This document shows positions 1-12,946 of a stretch of DNA of 64,000 bases, one piece after another (the first letter of the stretch is position 1; each line of letters begins with the position of its first letter). The notes beneath the pieces are model-generated. The model was not told the DNA's origin and did no database searches. It saw only the letters and a program-made list of their open reading frames with translations. Origin of the DNA: Cricetomys ansorgei (taxonomy: Eukaryota > Chordata > Mammalia > Rodentia > Nesomyidae); the NCBI GenBank assembly GCA_026225945.1, contig JAMJFZ010000690.1, positions 124,001 to 188,000 on the forward strand. The letters are read 5' to 3'. Position numbers and translations under genes: made by a program.

Positions 1-985
1 TATCACCACCATTTGCTCCATCTACTTTAAATATGAAACAATGATGCCAAATGGAACAACAGATCTTGCTTCAGAGAATATGTCTTCATACTATGGGAGT
101 AACTTGTCATGTGTCTCCAAGGAAAAGTGACTAGAAAGGTGACATGGTTTCAGTCATACTTTCAGAGGTACCAAATTTACCAAATTAGAATAGTGTGTTT
201 ATGTGTTGTCAATAGCCCCTAGAGAGGGGAGAGTAGGGAGAATATTTTCTAATTTTCTAGTATCTGGTAGCTCCTGAAAAAGAAAGAAATAATTTACAGG
301 ATAAAACTCAAAATGGGAAAGGTTATCTCATAGGAACATCTGTAATCATTTGCCTGTCAGGGCAAAATTAATTAACTGTGTACAGATTTTAAAAAGCTTG
401 CTTCATCTGCTTGCTAAATCAATATAATTTATGACTTGCCTTCTTTAAATTTTTTTCAGCTTTTCTTAGGGCTTGAAAACAAGTTGTTAAATTGTTTTAA
501 TTACATTTGGAGGAGAATGACATACTGATAGGTATAGTTTAAACATTGTTTTCAAGAAGATATGGGGCCTTTAGGCAACCTGACAAAACTCTTTGATTAT
601 GGCTTACAGACTCTGATGGAGGTATGGAGAGTAAATAAACCAACTACTAACAAGGTGCTGTGTGTTTTGTCTTGAAAGATAAGATGGTCCTTTATGCAAA
701 GTGCAAAGAAAATTATGATACCAGTGGATTTACCTTAACATGGTTTAAAGCCATTTCCCAGATTAGAGTAAAATTTTGAATTGCCCTTAAAGTGGTATTA
801 AGATTATTTTCTGGTCTTTTATATTAAAATATATCAAAATAGAAACTCTCTTTTTTAAATAACAGCTTTGTCCAGGATAGCATGCTTGAACAGAACATTT
901 GTGTCCTCATTTTGATAAGTTACATTTCCTGCTGAAAGGGAAATCCAAGAATAAAAACGTCCAATTTAAACTATATAATACTTTT
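1..985. other. Unique non-coding sequence
   Basis: This stretch is AT-rich, single-copy-looking DNA. No frame is long enough to suggest coding, and I recognise no repeat family or RNA gene in it. Confidence 0.5.
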
Positions 986-1206
986 CTTGACTGGAGAGGT
1001 GGCTCAGTGGTTAAGAGTACTGACTACTTTTCCAGAGGGCCCAGGGTTCAGTTCCCAGAACCCATATGATGATTCACAATCATCTGTAACTCCAGTTCCA
1101 GGGGATCCAACATCCTCTTCTGGCCTCTGAATACCAGGCATGTAAGTGGTACACACACATACTTGCAGACAAAACACTCATACACATAAAATAAAAATAA
1201 ACCATG
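986..1206 (+). mobile_element. B3-type SINE (tRNA-derived, B2 superfamily)
   Basis: The head CTGGAGAGGTGGCTCAGTGG carries the A-box region of a tRNA-derived rodent SINE. The body has the B3-type phrase 'CTGTAACTCCAGTTCCAGGGGATC', here split by minor changes, and 'CTTCTGGCCTC'. It ends in an AATAAAAATAAA-like tail. The ten-base direct repeat TAATACTTTT flanks it at 976-985 and 1207-1216, a target-site duplication from L1-assisted insertion. Confidence 0.88.
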
Positions 1207-1597
1207 TAATACTTTTAAAAATAAGAGTTATGATGGAAAGTTTCAGCAATTAAAAAGTTCTTTTCTAATGAGATCGCCTCAGAAAGACTTAATTTTACCC
1301 AAAAATTACTTGTAAAAATTCCCCAAACTTCTTGGAACTACATGCATAAACCTCAACAACTGCAGCAATTATTCATTGTAGTTTTTACTGCTTAAACTTC
1401 TTTTGTTAGGCATTCTGTCCCATTGATCTTGCATATGGAGATCATTTAAGTCTTTCTTTGGAAATTTTCTCTAATGGATACTTGTCAATATTTTCCTGAT
1501 GGCCATGTTTGAAGCCTCACACTTTGCCACCACTTTCATCTGCAGGTGACAAACATACACACTCACTCTAGACTCAGATTAAGAGAGTATCATTTTC

Positions 1598-1748
1598 AGC
1601 ATGGCATGGTAGCACATGTTTTCAATTCTAGCACTCAGTAGGCTGAAGCCTGAGGACCATAAATTAGTTTGAAGTAAGCCTGTCCTATATAGCAAATTCT
1701 AGAACAGCCTGCGTTATACAATGATACCCTCTCTTGAAAAAAAAAAAA
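1598..1748 (+). mobile_element. Old B1 SINE
   Basis: A degenerate B1 copy. It starts with GGCATGGTAGCACATG, continues through a recognisable middle, and closes with 'GATACCCTCTCTTG' before a run of about 14 A. Many substitutions suggest an old insertion. Confidence 0.7.
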
Positions 1749-1845
1749 GGGAGGAAGGAAGGAAATAGTTTTTTATTCATCAGCTCAGTAATCTAACTTC
1801 CACAAATCTAAATTGCAAATGTGTAGCATGCCATATCGAATTGTG

Positions 1846-1985
1846 ATCTATGCACCACCAGCAGCAGCATCACTTTGGCACTTGTTAGAAATGCAAATTT
1901 GGAAGCCCTAATCATACTGTCTCAATCTGGAAGCCTGAAGGTAGGACCAGCTACCTGCTTTACCATGGCCTCCAGTTGATGCCAG
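1846..1985 (+). mobile_element. MER5A-like hAT-Charlie fossil
   Basis: The segment 'CAGCATCACTTTGGCACTTGTTAGAAATGCAAAT' (here given in parts: CAGCAGCATCAC, then CTTGTTAGAAATGCAAAT) matches the core of mammal-wide MER5A-type non-autonomous DNA transposons. The terminal inverted repeats are eroded. Confidence 0.6.
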
Positions 1986-2085
1986 CCAAAGTCTATTAGA
2001 AGAGTAACAGGGAATCTTAGAGCTTCTCTGATTCACAGCAAGGAGAGCACAAAAGAAGGAGGTTTTTAAACAGGGTAAAGAACTC

Positions 2086-2395
2086 GGGAGATAACTCAGT
2101 TACTAAAGTGCTTGCCTCATAATCCTAAAACTCTGCTTTCAGAATCCCAGAACCCAAGTCATAAACCAGGCATGATGGTATGCATCCATGACTATGCTGA
2201 GGAAACAGAGACAGGCAGATCCCTGGAGCTTGATGACTAGCTGGTCTTGCCCAATAGGTGAATCCTAGATCAAATGAGGGATCCTGTCTCAAAAACAAAG
2301 TGGCGAATAATCAAAGAAGACTTCCATCTTAAACCTTTGGCCTGTCCATGCACATGTGTACAGGAGTACACACATACATATATGCGCTCCTGCAT
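2086..2395 (+). mobile_element. Composite B4/RSINE1-type SINE
   Basis: A tRNA-like head (GGGAGATAACTCAGTTACTAA, given with its eroded B-box downstream) is joined to a B1-like middle with 'GACAGGCAGATCCCTGGAG' and 'GATCCTGTCTCAAAAACAA'. The tail is rich in CACATG/CACACA. This composite layout is typical of the rodent B4/RSINE1 group. The family name is my best recollection. Confidence 0.6.
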
Positions 2396-2397
2396 AC

Positions 2398-2431
<34 letters not shown>
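2396..2431. repeat. (CA)n microsatellite
   Basis: An almost pure CA dinucleotide run at the tail of the preceding SINE. SINE tails often seed such repeats. Confidence 0.95.
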
Positions 2432-2433
<2 letters not shown>

Positions 2434-2930
2434 GATGAGAGTGCCACTAGTTAGTTTCTAAGTACAACTCAGAGATAGCCTGATAATGCTGTTTGAATGC
2501 AGAGTCCTGGCAAACTTACAGTTACCTTTACAAGGGAATTCTTTCCCTTTTGTTATTCTGACTTTATCTGGAAGTACATATCTGCCACCTGAGTTTTCAG
2601 CCCTCCAGAGAAAGCCCAGGCATCTCATTTGTTCAATTTTCCTTCTATGTAATGTTAGTCAGAAGTAAATATATTAGCACAATGCTTGCTGTGCTGATTT
2701 TTCATGCCCTTTCTCTATGTGCTTGTATGCATGTATATCTTCCCCTTCTGATGTGCACATACATGACTGCTCACATAGCCCTGAGCCAAGCTTGTGTGCA
2801 TGACTTCATGTAGTAGGAATGTCCATGATCTCAGGCTCCTGTCTGTGAAGCAAGGGAGTTAGACTGGATACTCCCAAAGGCCTTGTCTCTGCCTGGAAAT
2901 TCTCTAAGTCTGCAGACCCTACATGATTTA

Positions 2931-2933
<3 letters not shown>

Positions 2934-3017
<84 letters not shown>

Positions 3018-3028
3018 TCTCTCTCTCT
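2934..3028. repeat. (CT)n microsatellite, about 95 bp
   Basis: A long, nearly uninterrupted CT run with one CTCC interruption near 3012. It is pure polypyrimidine with mirror symmetry. Confidence 0.97.
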
Positions 3029-3493
3029 TTACATCCACTATATGGTTTACTATATTAGTTAGATAAAAATCAATCTTGTTCCTCTATTTGAAATGTGCTT
3101 CTAAGAATTAAAAGCTGCTTTTGGAAGTTTATGTAGTTCCAACCAAAGAATGCCTTTATTTTTATTTTGAAAGTATTTTACTACACTATACTTATCGTCA
3201 CATAGTCTTAGAAACTTGTTTGCCAACACTTGCATGAATAAATAGCATAGGATTTTTTATCTCCTTCTGTAAGAGATTAATTTATGTGAACTAGAGAAAC
3301 TGACTCGATCATAAATGGCTGTTTGCTTTATAGTGTTAATTTCAATTCTCTATATGAGGCAGTACGTGTACATAGGTACATATATAGACAGAAATACAAT
3401 GATATCCTTTATATTCTGGTAATTAATTGTGAGATGGTATCATGTTATCAAGAAAATTGGAAACAGGTTTATATAGCAAAGTAAAATTTCATT

Positions 3494-3717
3494 TGTTGGG
3501 GAATGGCTCAGTGGTTAAGAGTAGTAGCTGCTCTTATGGAGAACCTGGATTTAGTTCCCAGCAATCATATGGTGACTCACAATCATCTGCAATTCCAGTT
3601 CTAAGGGATACGATGCCTTCTTATAGCCTCTTCAAGCACTGCACACATGTACTGCACATACATACATGAAGGCAAAGCATTCAAACACAAAATAAAAATA
3701 AATAAAACATTTTTTAT
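3494..3717 (+). mobile_element. B2/B3-type SINE
   Basis: The head GGGGAATGGCTCAGTGGTTA leads to 'ATCTGCAATTCCAGTTC' and a long A-rich tail (AAATAAAAATAAATAAAAC). The octamer AAATTTCA occurs just before it (3484-3491) and just after it (3718-3725), a plausible target-site duplication. Confidence 0.85.
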
Positions 3718-3725
3718 AAATTTCA

Positions 3726-6700
3726 CTCATTGGATATATATTTACAAAGCATATCTATTTTTACCTGCTTCCTTGTAATTTTTTAAGCATGTGAATGTAT
3801 GGGAAAGCATTCAGCAACAGAAAACAGACATAGGCCATCTCTGACATTCTGAAATCTCTGGAACTTTCTTAGTTTACCAAGCTGTTCATCATATGTCTCT
3901 GTTTCTCTGAAAACTATAAAGAGATGAGCCCGCAAAGCACTCCCAGGCATCTACTGGGAAATTGTCGACATTCTTTCTTGCTGAAGGAGGCTGGCTTGCT
4001 CCATATTTATTAGTTCATCTGGAATTCCACAGCTGCCACCTGAGCTTTTATGCTGTGAATAAGGACCCCTTGGCTTAGAGGTGGTGGGATTCTGTTTTGG
4101 CCATGTTGTGATCTGCCTTTTACCAAATGTCTTTGCCATTAATTGGGACTAAATCTGTTTTGTTTTGTTTTGTTTTGTTTTTCTTTCTCATGCTTCATGT
4201 GAAATGAAAAAAACAAAACTGGCCTACCTACTTGAATGTATCATTTGATATTGAAGTCGTTGGTTTTTAAAACTCATTTTCTTCTATTTGTTGCCAGGCC
4301 AATTACTATCTCTCATCAGTATATCTGGAAAAACAACAAAAGAATCTGCACAATGAGCAATGAAAATCTTTCAGTAGTTTTCACTTTCTACATTTCATTA
4401 GTGCTTCGTGTAGGAATGTAAACTTTTTTTTTTTACTGCTTTACTAGCACAGTATGGGACACATTGAACTCATACTGCTTTTTATTTATTTCTCAAAGTA
4501 TTTCTATTTAAGTTATCAATTGACAAACAAACTTAAACCATATAGCCAAGTAAATAGAATTTACATGTCACTTTCCCTCTTACTCATTTGAATAAAATTG
4601 CCTTTCGTGTGACTTTTACAAACCTTTCCAACTGTGTCTCTGGAATTGTACTTTTGGTATAAACCACCACCTGGCTAAAAACATCATGTATCCTAAAATC
4701 AAATGTTCAAAAAAAAAATAGTTTGAAAATAGTTCAAAATCAACATATTCATATGTTTGGAGTTAATCTCTGAACTTTGACTGCCTGGAAAAACAATAAA
4801 TATTAAAATTATATTTGATATATTGTGCAACTGAGTTATCCTGGGTTTTGAATACTGAGTCTTTTATTTGTGATGATGTGAACTTCTGAAATTCCCTAAA
4901 CCTTAGACTAACTGTGGATATATCAATGGTGGTAGAAATTGGCCTATGGTCCCTCAAATTAGATTAATCACATCTTATGCTTCCTTTCAGTCCATTTACC
5001 TTGGGAAATGAATAAATGATCTCACAAGAAGGGAGGTTTTATTGATCTCAAGCTTCTCTGCATTTGAGAAATATTTTTATTCAAAGATGAAATTTCAAGA
5101 GTTAACTTGAGACATAATTTAAATATTTTCACAACCCCCAGTTCTTTTCTAATAAGGTAATTTGACATAAATAGATGTCAGAGAATACATTTGATACCAA
5201 AATATGTGCAATTTACCAACATATCTCCTTAGGAATTTAGCACACAGGCAAGTATTTTATTTGCCTTTATTACATGAAAAATGAAACAAAAACTAACTAC
5301 CCTATTTTTCTACAGTTTTGACAACCTAAATACCTCTTTCAAACATTCTCTGTACACTGATTCTCATTAAATCACAACTATCCCATTTGTATAGCTTTTC
5401 AGGAGATTTGTAATGGCACTAAACAGGATTTGGATTTCTTGCTTGGACTTTTGACAACTCCTACTAGCAATATATTGTCTGAGTGATGTGTCTTAATAGC
5501 GTAAAACTTCAAGAGGCTTTGCGTAGTCAAGATTACTTAATATAGCTTCCTTTACCATATTTACAATCATGATTCTCAAAAGGTTATTAAGTTAAAAAAT
5601 TCCAACATTTCTTAGCACTCAGTGTGCTACCTACCAATGGATCAGTCCATATTTTCTAAATGTATATTTTTGGGCCCAAATTGGAAATAGTTTATAATGT
5701 TTTTTAAATTTTCTGGAAAATTCATTTTCAAAGTCCAGACACAGTAGAATCTTTCAGACTTAGTCATTATTAGAACTTCTTGTACAGGGCTATCTTTTCC
5801 CAACATAGCCTGTTTTTATTCCTGTGAGGTTTTAAACACCTCTCATTTAAATGCTTTTTAAAAATGTGCCCTGGATATGTCTAATGAACAATCCTTGAAA
5901 ACAGAGTCACCTTATTTATAAATTCAATTCTCTTTCCATTCATATGAGGAATTTTATCCTTCCTCAGGGCATATATTTAATAACCATTAATGAAATCTGA
6001 AATTATATATGAGCACTGAGACCCAAATTTGCTACTCATTTTTTTCCAGTGGAAATTTCATAAGGACTTTGGCATAGAAACACAGCAGACATTTAAGGCA
6101 GATGGAATAATATGGTTGGTCACAGGGCTCCAAAGGAATCCTAACAGTTTATAATCAATAATTTGCTTACTAGGGAAGACAATCCTGTTGCCAAACCAAT
6201 ACATGGCATCCCGTTTATTCTCTCAGTTACATAACCAACCACCTCCAACATTTAGCAAATCCTATGACACCCAGAAATTTACCCAGGGAAGCTGGGAGCT
6301 TAGTACTTCTTTGTATTTTAAGAGTTCCATGTCCATACTCCTTTCCCCACAAAAGTGTCCCATTTTTATTGCCCCTTATATCCCAAAAGCCACTTAAACA
6401 AACACAGGTCAGATTCAACAGGCACCTGAGAGAGGGGCTGACCATACAGAGGAGGAAAGTCCAAATCACATATTCTAATAAGACACTGTTGGTTAGAAGG
6501 GGACTTCTGGAGTCAGTATGGGTGTTACCATAGAGCATGTTAAAGATAGTCCTTTGAGGATTTTCATTTGAAGAGAAAATTGTAGTAAGGGTCAAAATCT
6601 GAAAGGTGAGGTAAGAGAAAGGTATAAAAACATGTCATCAATTAACAAACTATACTGTAGAACCGCTTCCCTACCTTGAATACCAGTTCCCTGCAAGGGA

Positions 6701-7585
6701 TACAGAAATCTAGATATCCTGGAAGCCAAGGAAAACATTTAACAATTGGCCTATATGAGCTCTCCCTGCAGGGCTATTTGGGGAGCAATATAGATAATTC
6801 TGCTTTTCATCATTTATATGTCCCAGTAGCTCTATGACAAAATTATTGTGATTATTCTATCATTTAGGTGCCAACATGAGGTATAAGAACTGTGAGTAAC
6901 TGTGGGTAGCTAAGGTCTCTGCGCTTCCAAATTGATTTGAAGTATGCAGACTTAAGTAAAAACTCACTTTGGGCAGCAGCACTATACCAGTGTTGGCATC
7001 TTTGGGAAAAAGACTGTTTCTAAAGCCAACTTGCTTCCTATGGCTCAATGAAAGGAAGTGAGAAACTGTAGGGAATTGAATGTTGCTTCATAATTTTCTG
7101 GAGGTCAGACAGGACAAATTATGATAGTTCATCAACAATAGACCCTGAAGACTTCTAAGTAAGAAAATCATCTGTATAATATAACATACTCTGCATTGAT
7201 AGTTCACAATTTTCTAATGAGGGCACAGCATCACACTCTGGAATAACTGTGACAATAAGGGAACAGCAATGAGCCCATCCCCTATTCTTAATCATTGTTT
7301 TCCCATTCAACAAAGGTGGGTTATATTATATGCGTTTAAGTATAAACTCACACCTCAACCTCTTTCTTGCACAGGGTAACCCTAAAGTAAGCTTATATCT
7401 TCAACTCTTCATTGTCATTAAGTCAGAAGATGGTTGTGGATATGAAAATGATACTAGTTACTCATGAGTCATAAGCTTATGTTTGTTGGCCAGGAAGTTG
7501 CAATATTGACTTAAAAGGTGTATTGGCTCTTTCTGGTATGCATCTCCTTCTGATTAGTGTCTGTTAAACTCAGTTTGTGGTTGCC
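3726..7585. other. Mostly unique AT-rich sequence
   Basis: About 3.9 kb in which I see no gene. A short (TTTTG)n run lies near 4157-4181. A 122-codon minus-strand frame at 6227-6595 overlaps an 89-codon plus-strand frame, and neither has a recognisable domain or codon pattern, so I read both as chance. Confidence 0.45.
4157..4181. repeat. (TTTTG)n microsatellite
   Basis: Five consecutive TTTTG units followed by poly-T. This could be the tail remnant of a minus-strand retroposon, but no body is recognisable beside it. Confidence 0.85.
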
Positions 7586-7587
7586 AC

Positions 7588-7692
7588 TAGGAAGGGGTTT
7601 TGTAGCCCAAACTTGCCCTGAACTTATGATCATCCTGTCTCTGGTTTTCTTACTGCTACAATGGGAGGCATGTGCCACCATGCCCAGCAACC
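7588..7692 (-). mobile_element. Old B1-like SINE fragment
   Basis: Read on the plus strand it shows 'GGGGTTTTGTAGCCCAAACT' and ends 'GGCATGTGCCACCATGCCCA', the reverse complement of a 7SL-derived B1 head. The middle is diverged and the tail is missing. Confidence 0.65.
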
Positions 7693-10093
7693 AAGGACTT
7701 TCCTGATCTCACAAAAAATTTAAGGATATCTATGAATGCAGGAGGCAGAAGAGTAGTTGGAAGGGACACAATGTGATCTGGAGGGGATCTAGAGTCAAGT
7801 TATTTCTAGGAGAATCATCTAAGTCTTGTTAAAATGGAGGTTGTGGACACTCCTCAGAATGGTGGATGTTGATTGGTTGAGTGTTATCTAGAAAGAGTTG
7901 TATAAGCACTTTGAATCAGAGGCCCAAGCTATTTTTGGAATTAGTGAATAGAATGTCACTCTAGAATAGTTCTTGGCCAAAATAATTTTTACTTCGGTTT
8001 TTTGATTTGGCCACCTCTGTTCCTCACAGCATTCCTCTTTTGTCTAGGTCAATATAAAAACTCTGTACTACATGCATGAAAATTACCCTGCTAAATGAAA
8101 ACTCTCATTCAGTAGGCCTGAGACAGGGCTTAAGAGTCTGAATTTACCAAACTTCCAGGAAATGCCATTGCAACTGGTCAACTTTAGGGAGCAAAATTCT
8201 GGTCTTCTCATAGTCATCCTGCTGTACTGATGACAACTTTGCTGAGATCCTTTGTAAAGTCCTCTTTCATATAATATCTGAAGTTTGTCAATGTGGTGAA
8301 AATGGTACTCTTCTAAGGAACAATGTCATTGCTGGAAATTTCAGAGAAGGTTGGAACAGACTATGGTGAAATGCTGACTTTTAACTGTGGTATTTCTGGT
8401 GATGAAAATATGCTATGTGTTTCACATTACACAATGCAACTTCACATAAGGATAGTCCTAAAACCATCAGGGATAATCCATTCTGAAGAAATGAGAACCA
8501 TGGAGAGCTAACTGCAGAGAAGTGGAAAGAAAGGCTCCTTGTAATCCTAGCACAGCTTTTATTAATTAGGTTTTAAGTACTTTCAGTCAGATCCCTTACT
8601 CAGCTTATAACCTAGCTTACAACCTACATTGTAGAGGACACTATTCTTTTGGATGGCATCACACATATGAAACCAACTCCTGTATCAGTGACCTTGAAGT
8701 TGGTTTTACTTATCCCTTGAATCTTTTGTTTTCCATTCCATCACTTTGCTATCATGATTATAGTTCCCACTGATTTGGGGGGATATGTTAATTCATAGCA
8801 ATCAATTTCTCAGGTTGACTACCTAACATTCAATTTATATAAACGAAGAGAAAGGTTTATCTCAATATAAAGTCATCAATAATCTAAAACTACATGCTCA
8901 TCCATAGTCCAGACATTTTTTCTGAGTTGTGCAGGATTGTATCTAAAACTTTAATGCTAGCATTATTGACTCATACTATCTCCATTTGTTTGTTTCACTT
9001 CAAATTCCATAAAGTGCACCTAACAAATCAAAGTCGAGTTTTTGCATTTAATTGTTTTTCCTTGTCCCATAAGAAAGGTGCCATACATTGAACATGGACC
9101 TGAGACAGTGAAGTTCTGGCTGTACTGCCACTGCGGGCTCTGAGTCTGAGCATTAATTGTGACATCCTACTAGATGATCCAGGGCCAAAGAACAATGAGG
9201 CAGCTAGGCAGGAGGTACTGCCAATGGCAAGCAAGATAGAGGCCAGCTGGATGGGAGAAGCTGAAGGCAGTTGTCAAAGGAAATATATTAGTCCCAGAGC
9301 AGCAAGGCTATATAATCTCCTAATGATTTGGGCCACTAGGATCTCATGAACCATTATCATCTTTAGCTCACTAAATTGATCCCAGAAGCTTAAAATTGAC
9401 ACACTTTAAACTACCTCCCCTTTTCTCCTCTACAGTATCATGCCTAGCTGTTCTTAGTTTATGGTTTTGAAGGAGAGAAGATACGATGTTCGGAATTTTT
9501 AGAAGGTATGGGCAAATCTTAAATGTGTGTTATACACACCTTCTAGTAAAATACTTTACATATCTGGAGTTGGAACCAGGGATACATGATATGTACATTT
9601 CAAAATAGTTCCATGAAGAAATGAATTTAAATGAGTGGACAATTTTTAAACATGCCACATAAATAATCATGTATCAAATAAGGAGTAAATTTTAACTGCA
9701 ATAAATTAATAAGCTGAGACAAAATGCATTTGATTATCACAAAAGATCTAAGAGAGAGAGAGAGATCAAGATCCAGTAACTGTATCAAATATTCAAACCA
9801 GGTAGACATCTAAGGAAATTACAGCTTGTAAGAATGATAAAATACAGCTTCAGAGGTTACCATTTGATTTTTCATAGCCCATACACCTTGTCTGAATATT
9901 TATGTGTGCTTAAATGACTATGACATTGTAGCTTTTAAAGACTTGCTGTCCTTTGAAATTCACATGTATTTGAATTCATAACGGGCTGGGAATATTCTGG
10001 GATCCTCTGACTCCCAGATTTCCTAAAGAATTCTTGTCCTATATGATGATGTACTCACTCTTAATTTTAGGCTAATACTCATCAACTCTGTCC
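7693..10093. other. Unique non-coding sequence
   Basis: No gene or clear repeat family is seen. Small frames of 60-68 codons near 8323, 8894 and 9028 overlap on opposite strands and have no recognisable content. Confidence 0.45.
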
Positions 10094-10158
10094 TCCCCTC
10101 CTCCTCCTCCTCCTCCTCCTCCTCCTCCTCCTCCTCCTCCTCCTCCTCCTCCTCCTCC
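10094..10158. repeat. (CCT)n trinucleotide repeat
   Basis: About 20 tandem CCT units directly abut the oligo-T end of a minus-strand B1. On the B1 strand this is (AGG)n grown from the A-tail. It creates a spurious poly-glutamate frame on the minus strand. Confidence 0.95.
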
Positions 10159-10305
10159 TTTTTTTTGAGACAGGGTTTCTCTGTTGTACCTCTTACTGTC
10201 CTGTAACTCACTCTGTAGACCAGGCTGACCTTTAACTCACAGAGATCCACCTGCCTCCACCTCCCAAGTGCTAGGATTAAAGAATACACCACTGCCACCC
10301 AGCCA
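10159..10305 (-). mobile_element. B1 SINE
   Basis: A near full-length reverse-complement B1: oligo-T, then GAGACAGGGTTTCTCTGTTG, 'GACCAGGCTGACC', and the head 'CCCAAGTGCTAGGATTAAAG'. It belongs to the copies here that read ACAACAGAGAAACC rather than ACACAGAGAAACC. Confidence 0.92.
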
Positions 10306-10424
10306 TTTTCCTCTTCTTATAATTTATGTTTGTAGGGAGTAAAAAGAAAGGGGGGTGGTGCTAGCTATTAGATTCAGGAGTTTTACTATTGAGCCACTCC
10401 TTCAGATTACAGATCTTCAACTAC

Positions 10425-10771
10425 TACAACTTGGGAAGGAAAGGGTTTATTTCAGCTTCTACTTCCGAGTCCATCACTGAAGGAAGCCAAAACACCAACT
10501 CAACAAGGGGCAGGAGCTGATGCAAAGGCCACGGAAGGGTTCTGCTTACTTGCTTGCTTCCCATGGCTTGCAAAGTCTGTTTTCTTATAGAACCCAGGAC
10601 CACCATCCCAGGGATAGAACCACCCACAAATGGTCTGGGCCCTCCACCATCAATCACTAATTTAGAAAATGTCTTACAGCTGGATCTTATGGAGGTATTT
10701 TCTCAATTGAGTTTCCCTCCTTTTAGATAACATTAGCTTGTGTCAAGTTGACGTAAGACTATCTAGCACAA
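10425..10771 (+). mobile_element. Rodent medium-reiteration repeat, 5'-truncated copy
   Basis: It is the same family as the fuller copy at 24223-24646. Shared landmarks in order are GGAAAGGGTTTATTT, GGCAGGAGCTGATGCA, CCCAGGACCACC, CATCAATCACTAAT and CTTGTGTCAAGTTGACG near the 3' end. I know this as a common rodent interspersed repeat but cannot name the family with certainty. This copy lacks the first 30 or so bases. Confidence 0.75.
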
Positions 10772-11149
10772 TAGTGTCCTGAGACTGAGCCCACTAATAT
10801 CTAAATTGAGTGCCAAATCTCAAAGCTCCAAGCCTTCATGTCTCTCCTTTCTCCTTAGCTGATTATCGTTAGCATTGTCAATGCAACTACAGCTCAGTGC
10901 CAAGCCCTCTCATCCCTCTTTCTACCACCTATCACTCTCGCTATAGTAACAAATGCTATTCTCATCTAGCAAATTATTGATCATTTGTAGAATAATGAAA
11001 AGGATTATTTTTTATCTGGTATCAGAACTCTTGTTAGGGGCATATTTTTAATAAGCCAGATAGGGTATACAGTGAGATATAAGATAACTGCTCAGCAGCA
11101 GACATGGAAACTGCTTGGCCCCCCAAATATGTATTGAGGTTGCCTGGCT

Positions 11150-11490
11150 TGGTGCTCTTTCAGAACTCATAAAGACAGGAATAGGGTATGTCTCTGAACT
11201 TTCCGCCTGCCCTTGGGACTCTTCCTCTGCTAGGTTGCCTAGTCCACCCTTGAAGTAAGGAATAGTCCCTCACCCTGTTCCATCTTGTTGAACCATGTTT
11301 GAGCAGTAACCCTGAAAGGACTACTCCCACTTTGGGAGAGATGGGAGTGAGGCTGGAAGGATGAGGGTAGATCTGGGAGAAAGGGAAGATGGGAGTGGGA
11401 TCTGGGAGGAGTGGAGGCAGGAGAGGAAGGGTGTTGGGATATATTATATGAGAGAAGAAAAAATAAACAAATATAAAAAAGATGTCTGCT
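11150..11490 (+). mobile_element. LINE-1 3' end (rodent Lx type)
   Basis: It has the purine-rich 3' UTR of rodent L1 (stretches of GGGAGAGATGGGAGTGAGG type) and ends 'GAGAGAAGAAAAAATAAAC' in an A-rich tail. Part of it (TTGCCTAGTCCACCCTTGA) is the mirror of sequence found reversed in the L1 at 28186-29955. The 5' part is heavily truncated. Confidence 0.75.
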
Positions 11491-12906
11491 GAAGAAACAC
11501 AAAGCAGTTTCTAAAACTTTGGCATGAGACAAATGAAAGAATAGGCCCCATTTCTAGATAAACAGAAAGTAATTTCTCTGTCTCATGGAGGAAGAAGAAT
11601 ATGGCTCTCCAGTGAGTTCTGGAATGAGTGAGAGAATGTGGCTAGAAACAAGGTACAACGCTGTACGATGGGACCAACCAAAATATTGATTAAGAACCTT
11701 AAACTGAGGAATATAACTTTAGATGTGTGAACTATTTTGTTGGAATAGAGACTAAATGGATAGAATTTCATGTAAAATTCAAACAGTGATCAAATGTGTA
11801 AGATCCAGCAGTAGTGCACTAGAAATTCCCACACAGGTTGGTTTTTGGATTGGTACTGGTAGTGGACATGCCATGGGATACCAAGCCAATTGTACCAAGA
11901 TCTTGAACAATGCAGTCTCCTTCAGTTATTTTGAGATGCTTCCAGAAAAGAAGAAAAGGTTGCTCTACTGATATGTTGTGTACTTAGCCACAATTCATGA
12001 GGAAAATACTAGCAATGTGTCCACATACTCTCCAACTCTCTCCACAGGGTAACAAGATGAAACCACTTCACCCTAGGCAGAATGATTTACAGCCCTTCCC
12101 TCAGTGATACTTTCCCTTAAACTTGAGACAGTGGCAGAAGCCAGGGCCTTGTGTTTACAATGCTTCTATATAGTGTTTCTTTCTGCTGTTTGTATTGACT
12201 TAGTGGAAACTAGGAAGGCTTTGCCAGTAAGAATGAGTCTGTGTAGAGAAAGGCTAGAACATTAGAGCAGATAAACAAATTGTTTCAGTGAATCAGATGG
12301 AATGGGCAAGGATGATCTCTGTCATCAGTGCCAGTTGGTGGCAGGTCACGGGTCTGGACTCACATTGTGTCCTTTCCCTCTATTCTTGGTATGTCAGCTA
12401 CAATGGGGCTTAGTTGGCAAATGGGTGGATAAACATCTCTTTCAAGTATATATCTTCATTCATGAATGAGAAAGGAAGCATGATTTGCCCCTACTCAACG
12501 ATAATATGTAAACATGTAATTGCATCCATCTGGACCCAGAACTGTGCTAAAGGATTTACACGTTCTCATAAAGTTGTTATTGAGCTGTTTGGGGGATGGT
12601 AATCAGGGTTGCTTTGGAGAACTGAGGAACTGAAGTCAGGTATGTGAATAATGCCAAGGCGTTTTTCTCTGACTTCTGTATATCACCACTTTCGCGTATT
12701 TCTCTTCTTTTGTAGTCCAGCTTTATATGCATGTCCACATGATGGGAAATGTGGTTGCCAGCCACTCTGCCAGCCTCACCACTGAACCACTGAATAAAAA
12801 GAGGGGCTTCCTCTGGCCATATATGAACACACAAACTAGTTTTTAAAATCCCAGTAGCAGGATCTGGTCAGCCAGCTGTGCATTCATTAGACCAATTTGT
12901 TCTGGC

Positions 12907-12946
<40 letters not shown>

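Noticed and set aside
6227..6595. 122-codon minus-strand frame
   Set aside because: No recognisable domain, an overlapping frame exists on the other strand, and the start and upstream context are unremarkable. Chance is the simplest reading.
6960..7010. GGGCAGCAGCACTATACC-like string resembling the start of a U6 retrocopy
   Set aside because: Similarity is limited to a few bases, and the rest of U6 is absent.
10023..10298. 91-codon minus-strand frame with a poly-glutamate run
   Set aside because: It is the (CCT)n microsatellite joined to a B1 SINE read in frame.
11239..11532. 97-codon minus-strand frame rich in Ser and Pro
   Set aside because: Antisense of the purine-rich L1 3' UTR.
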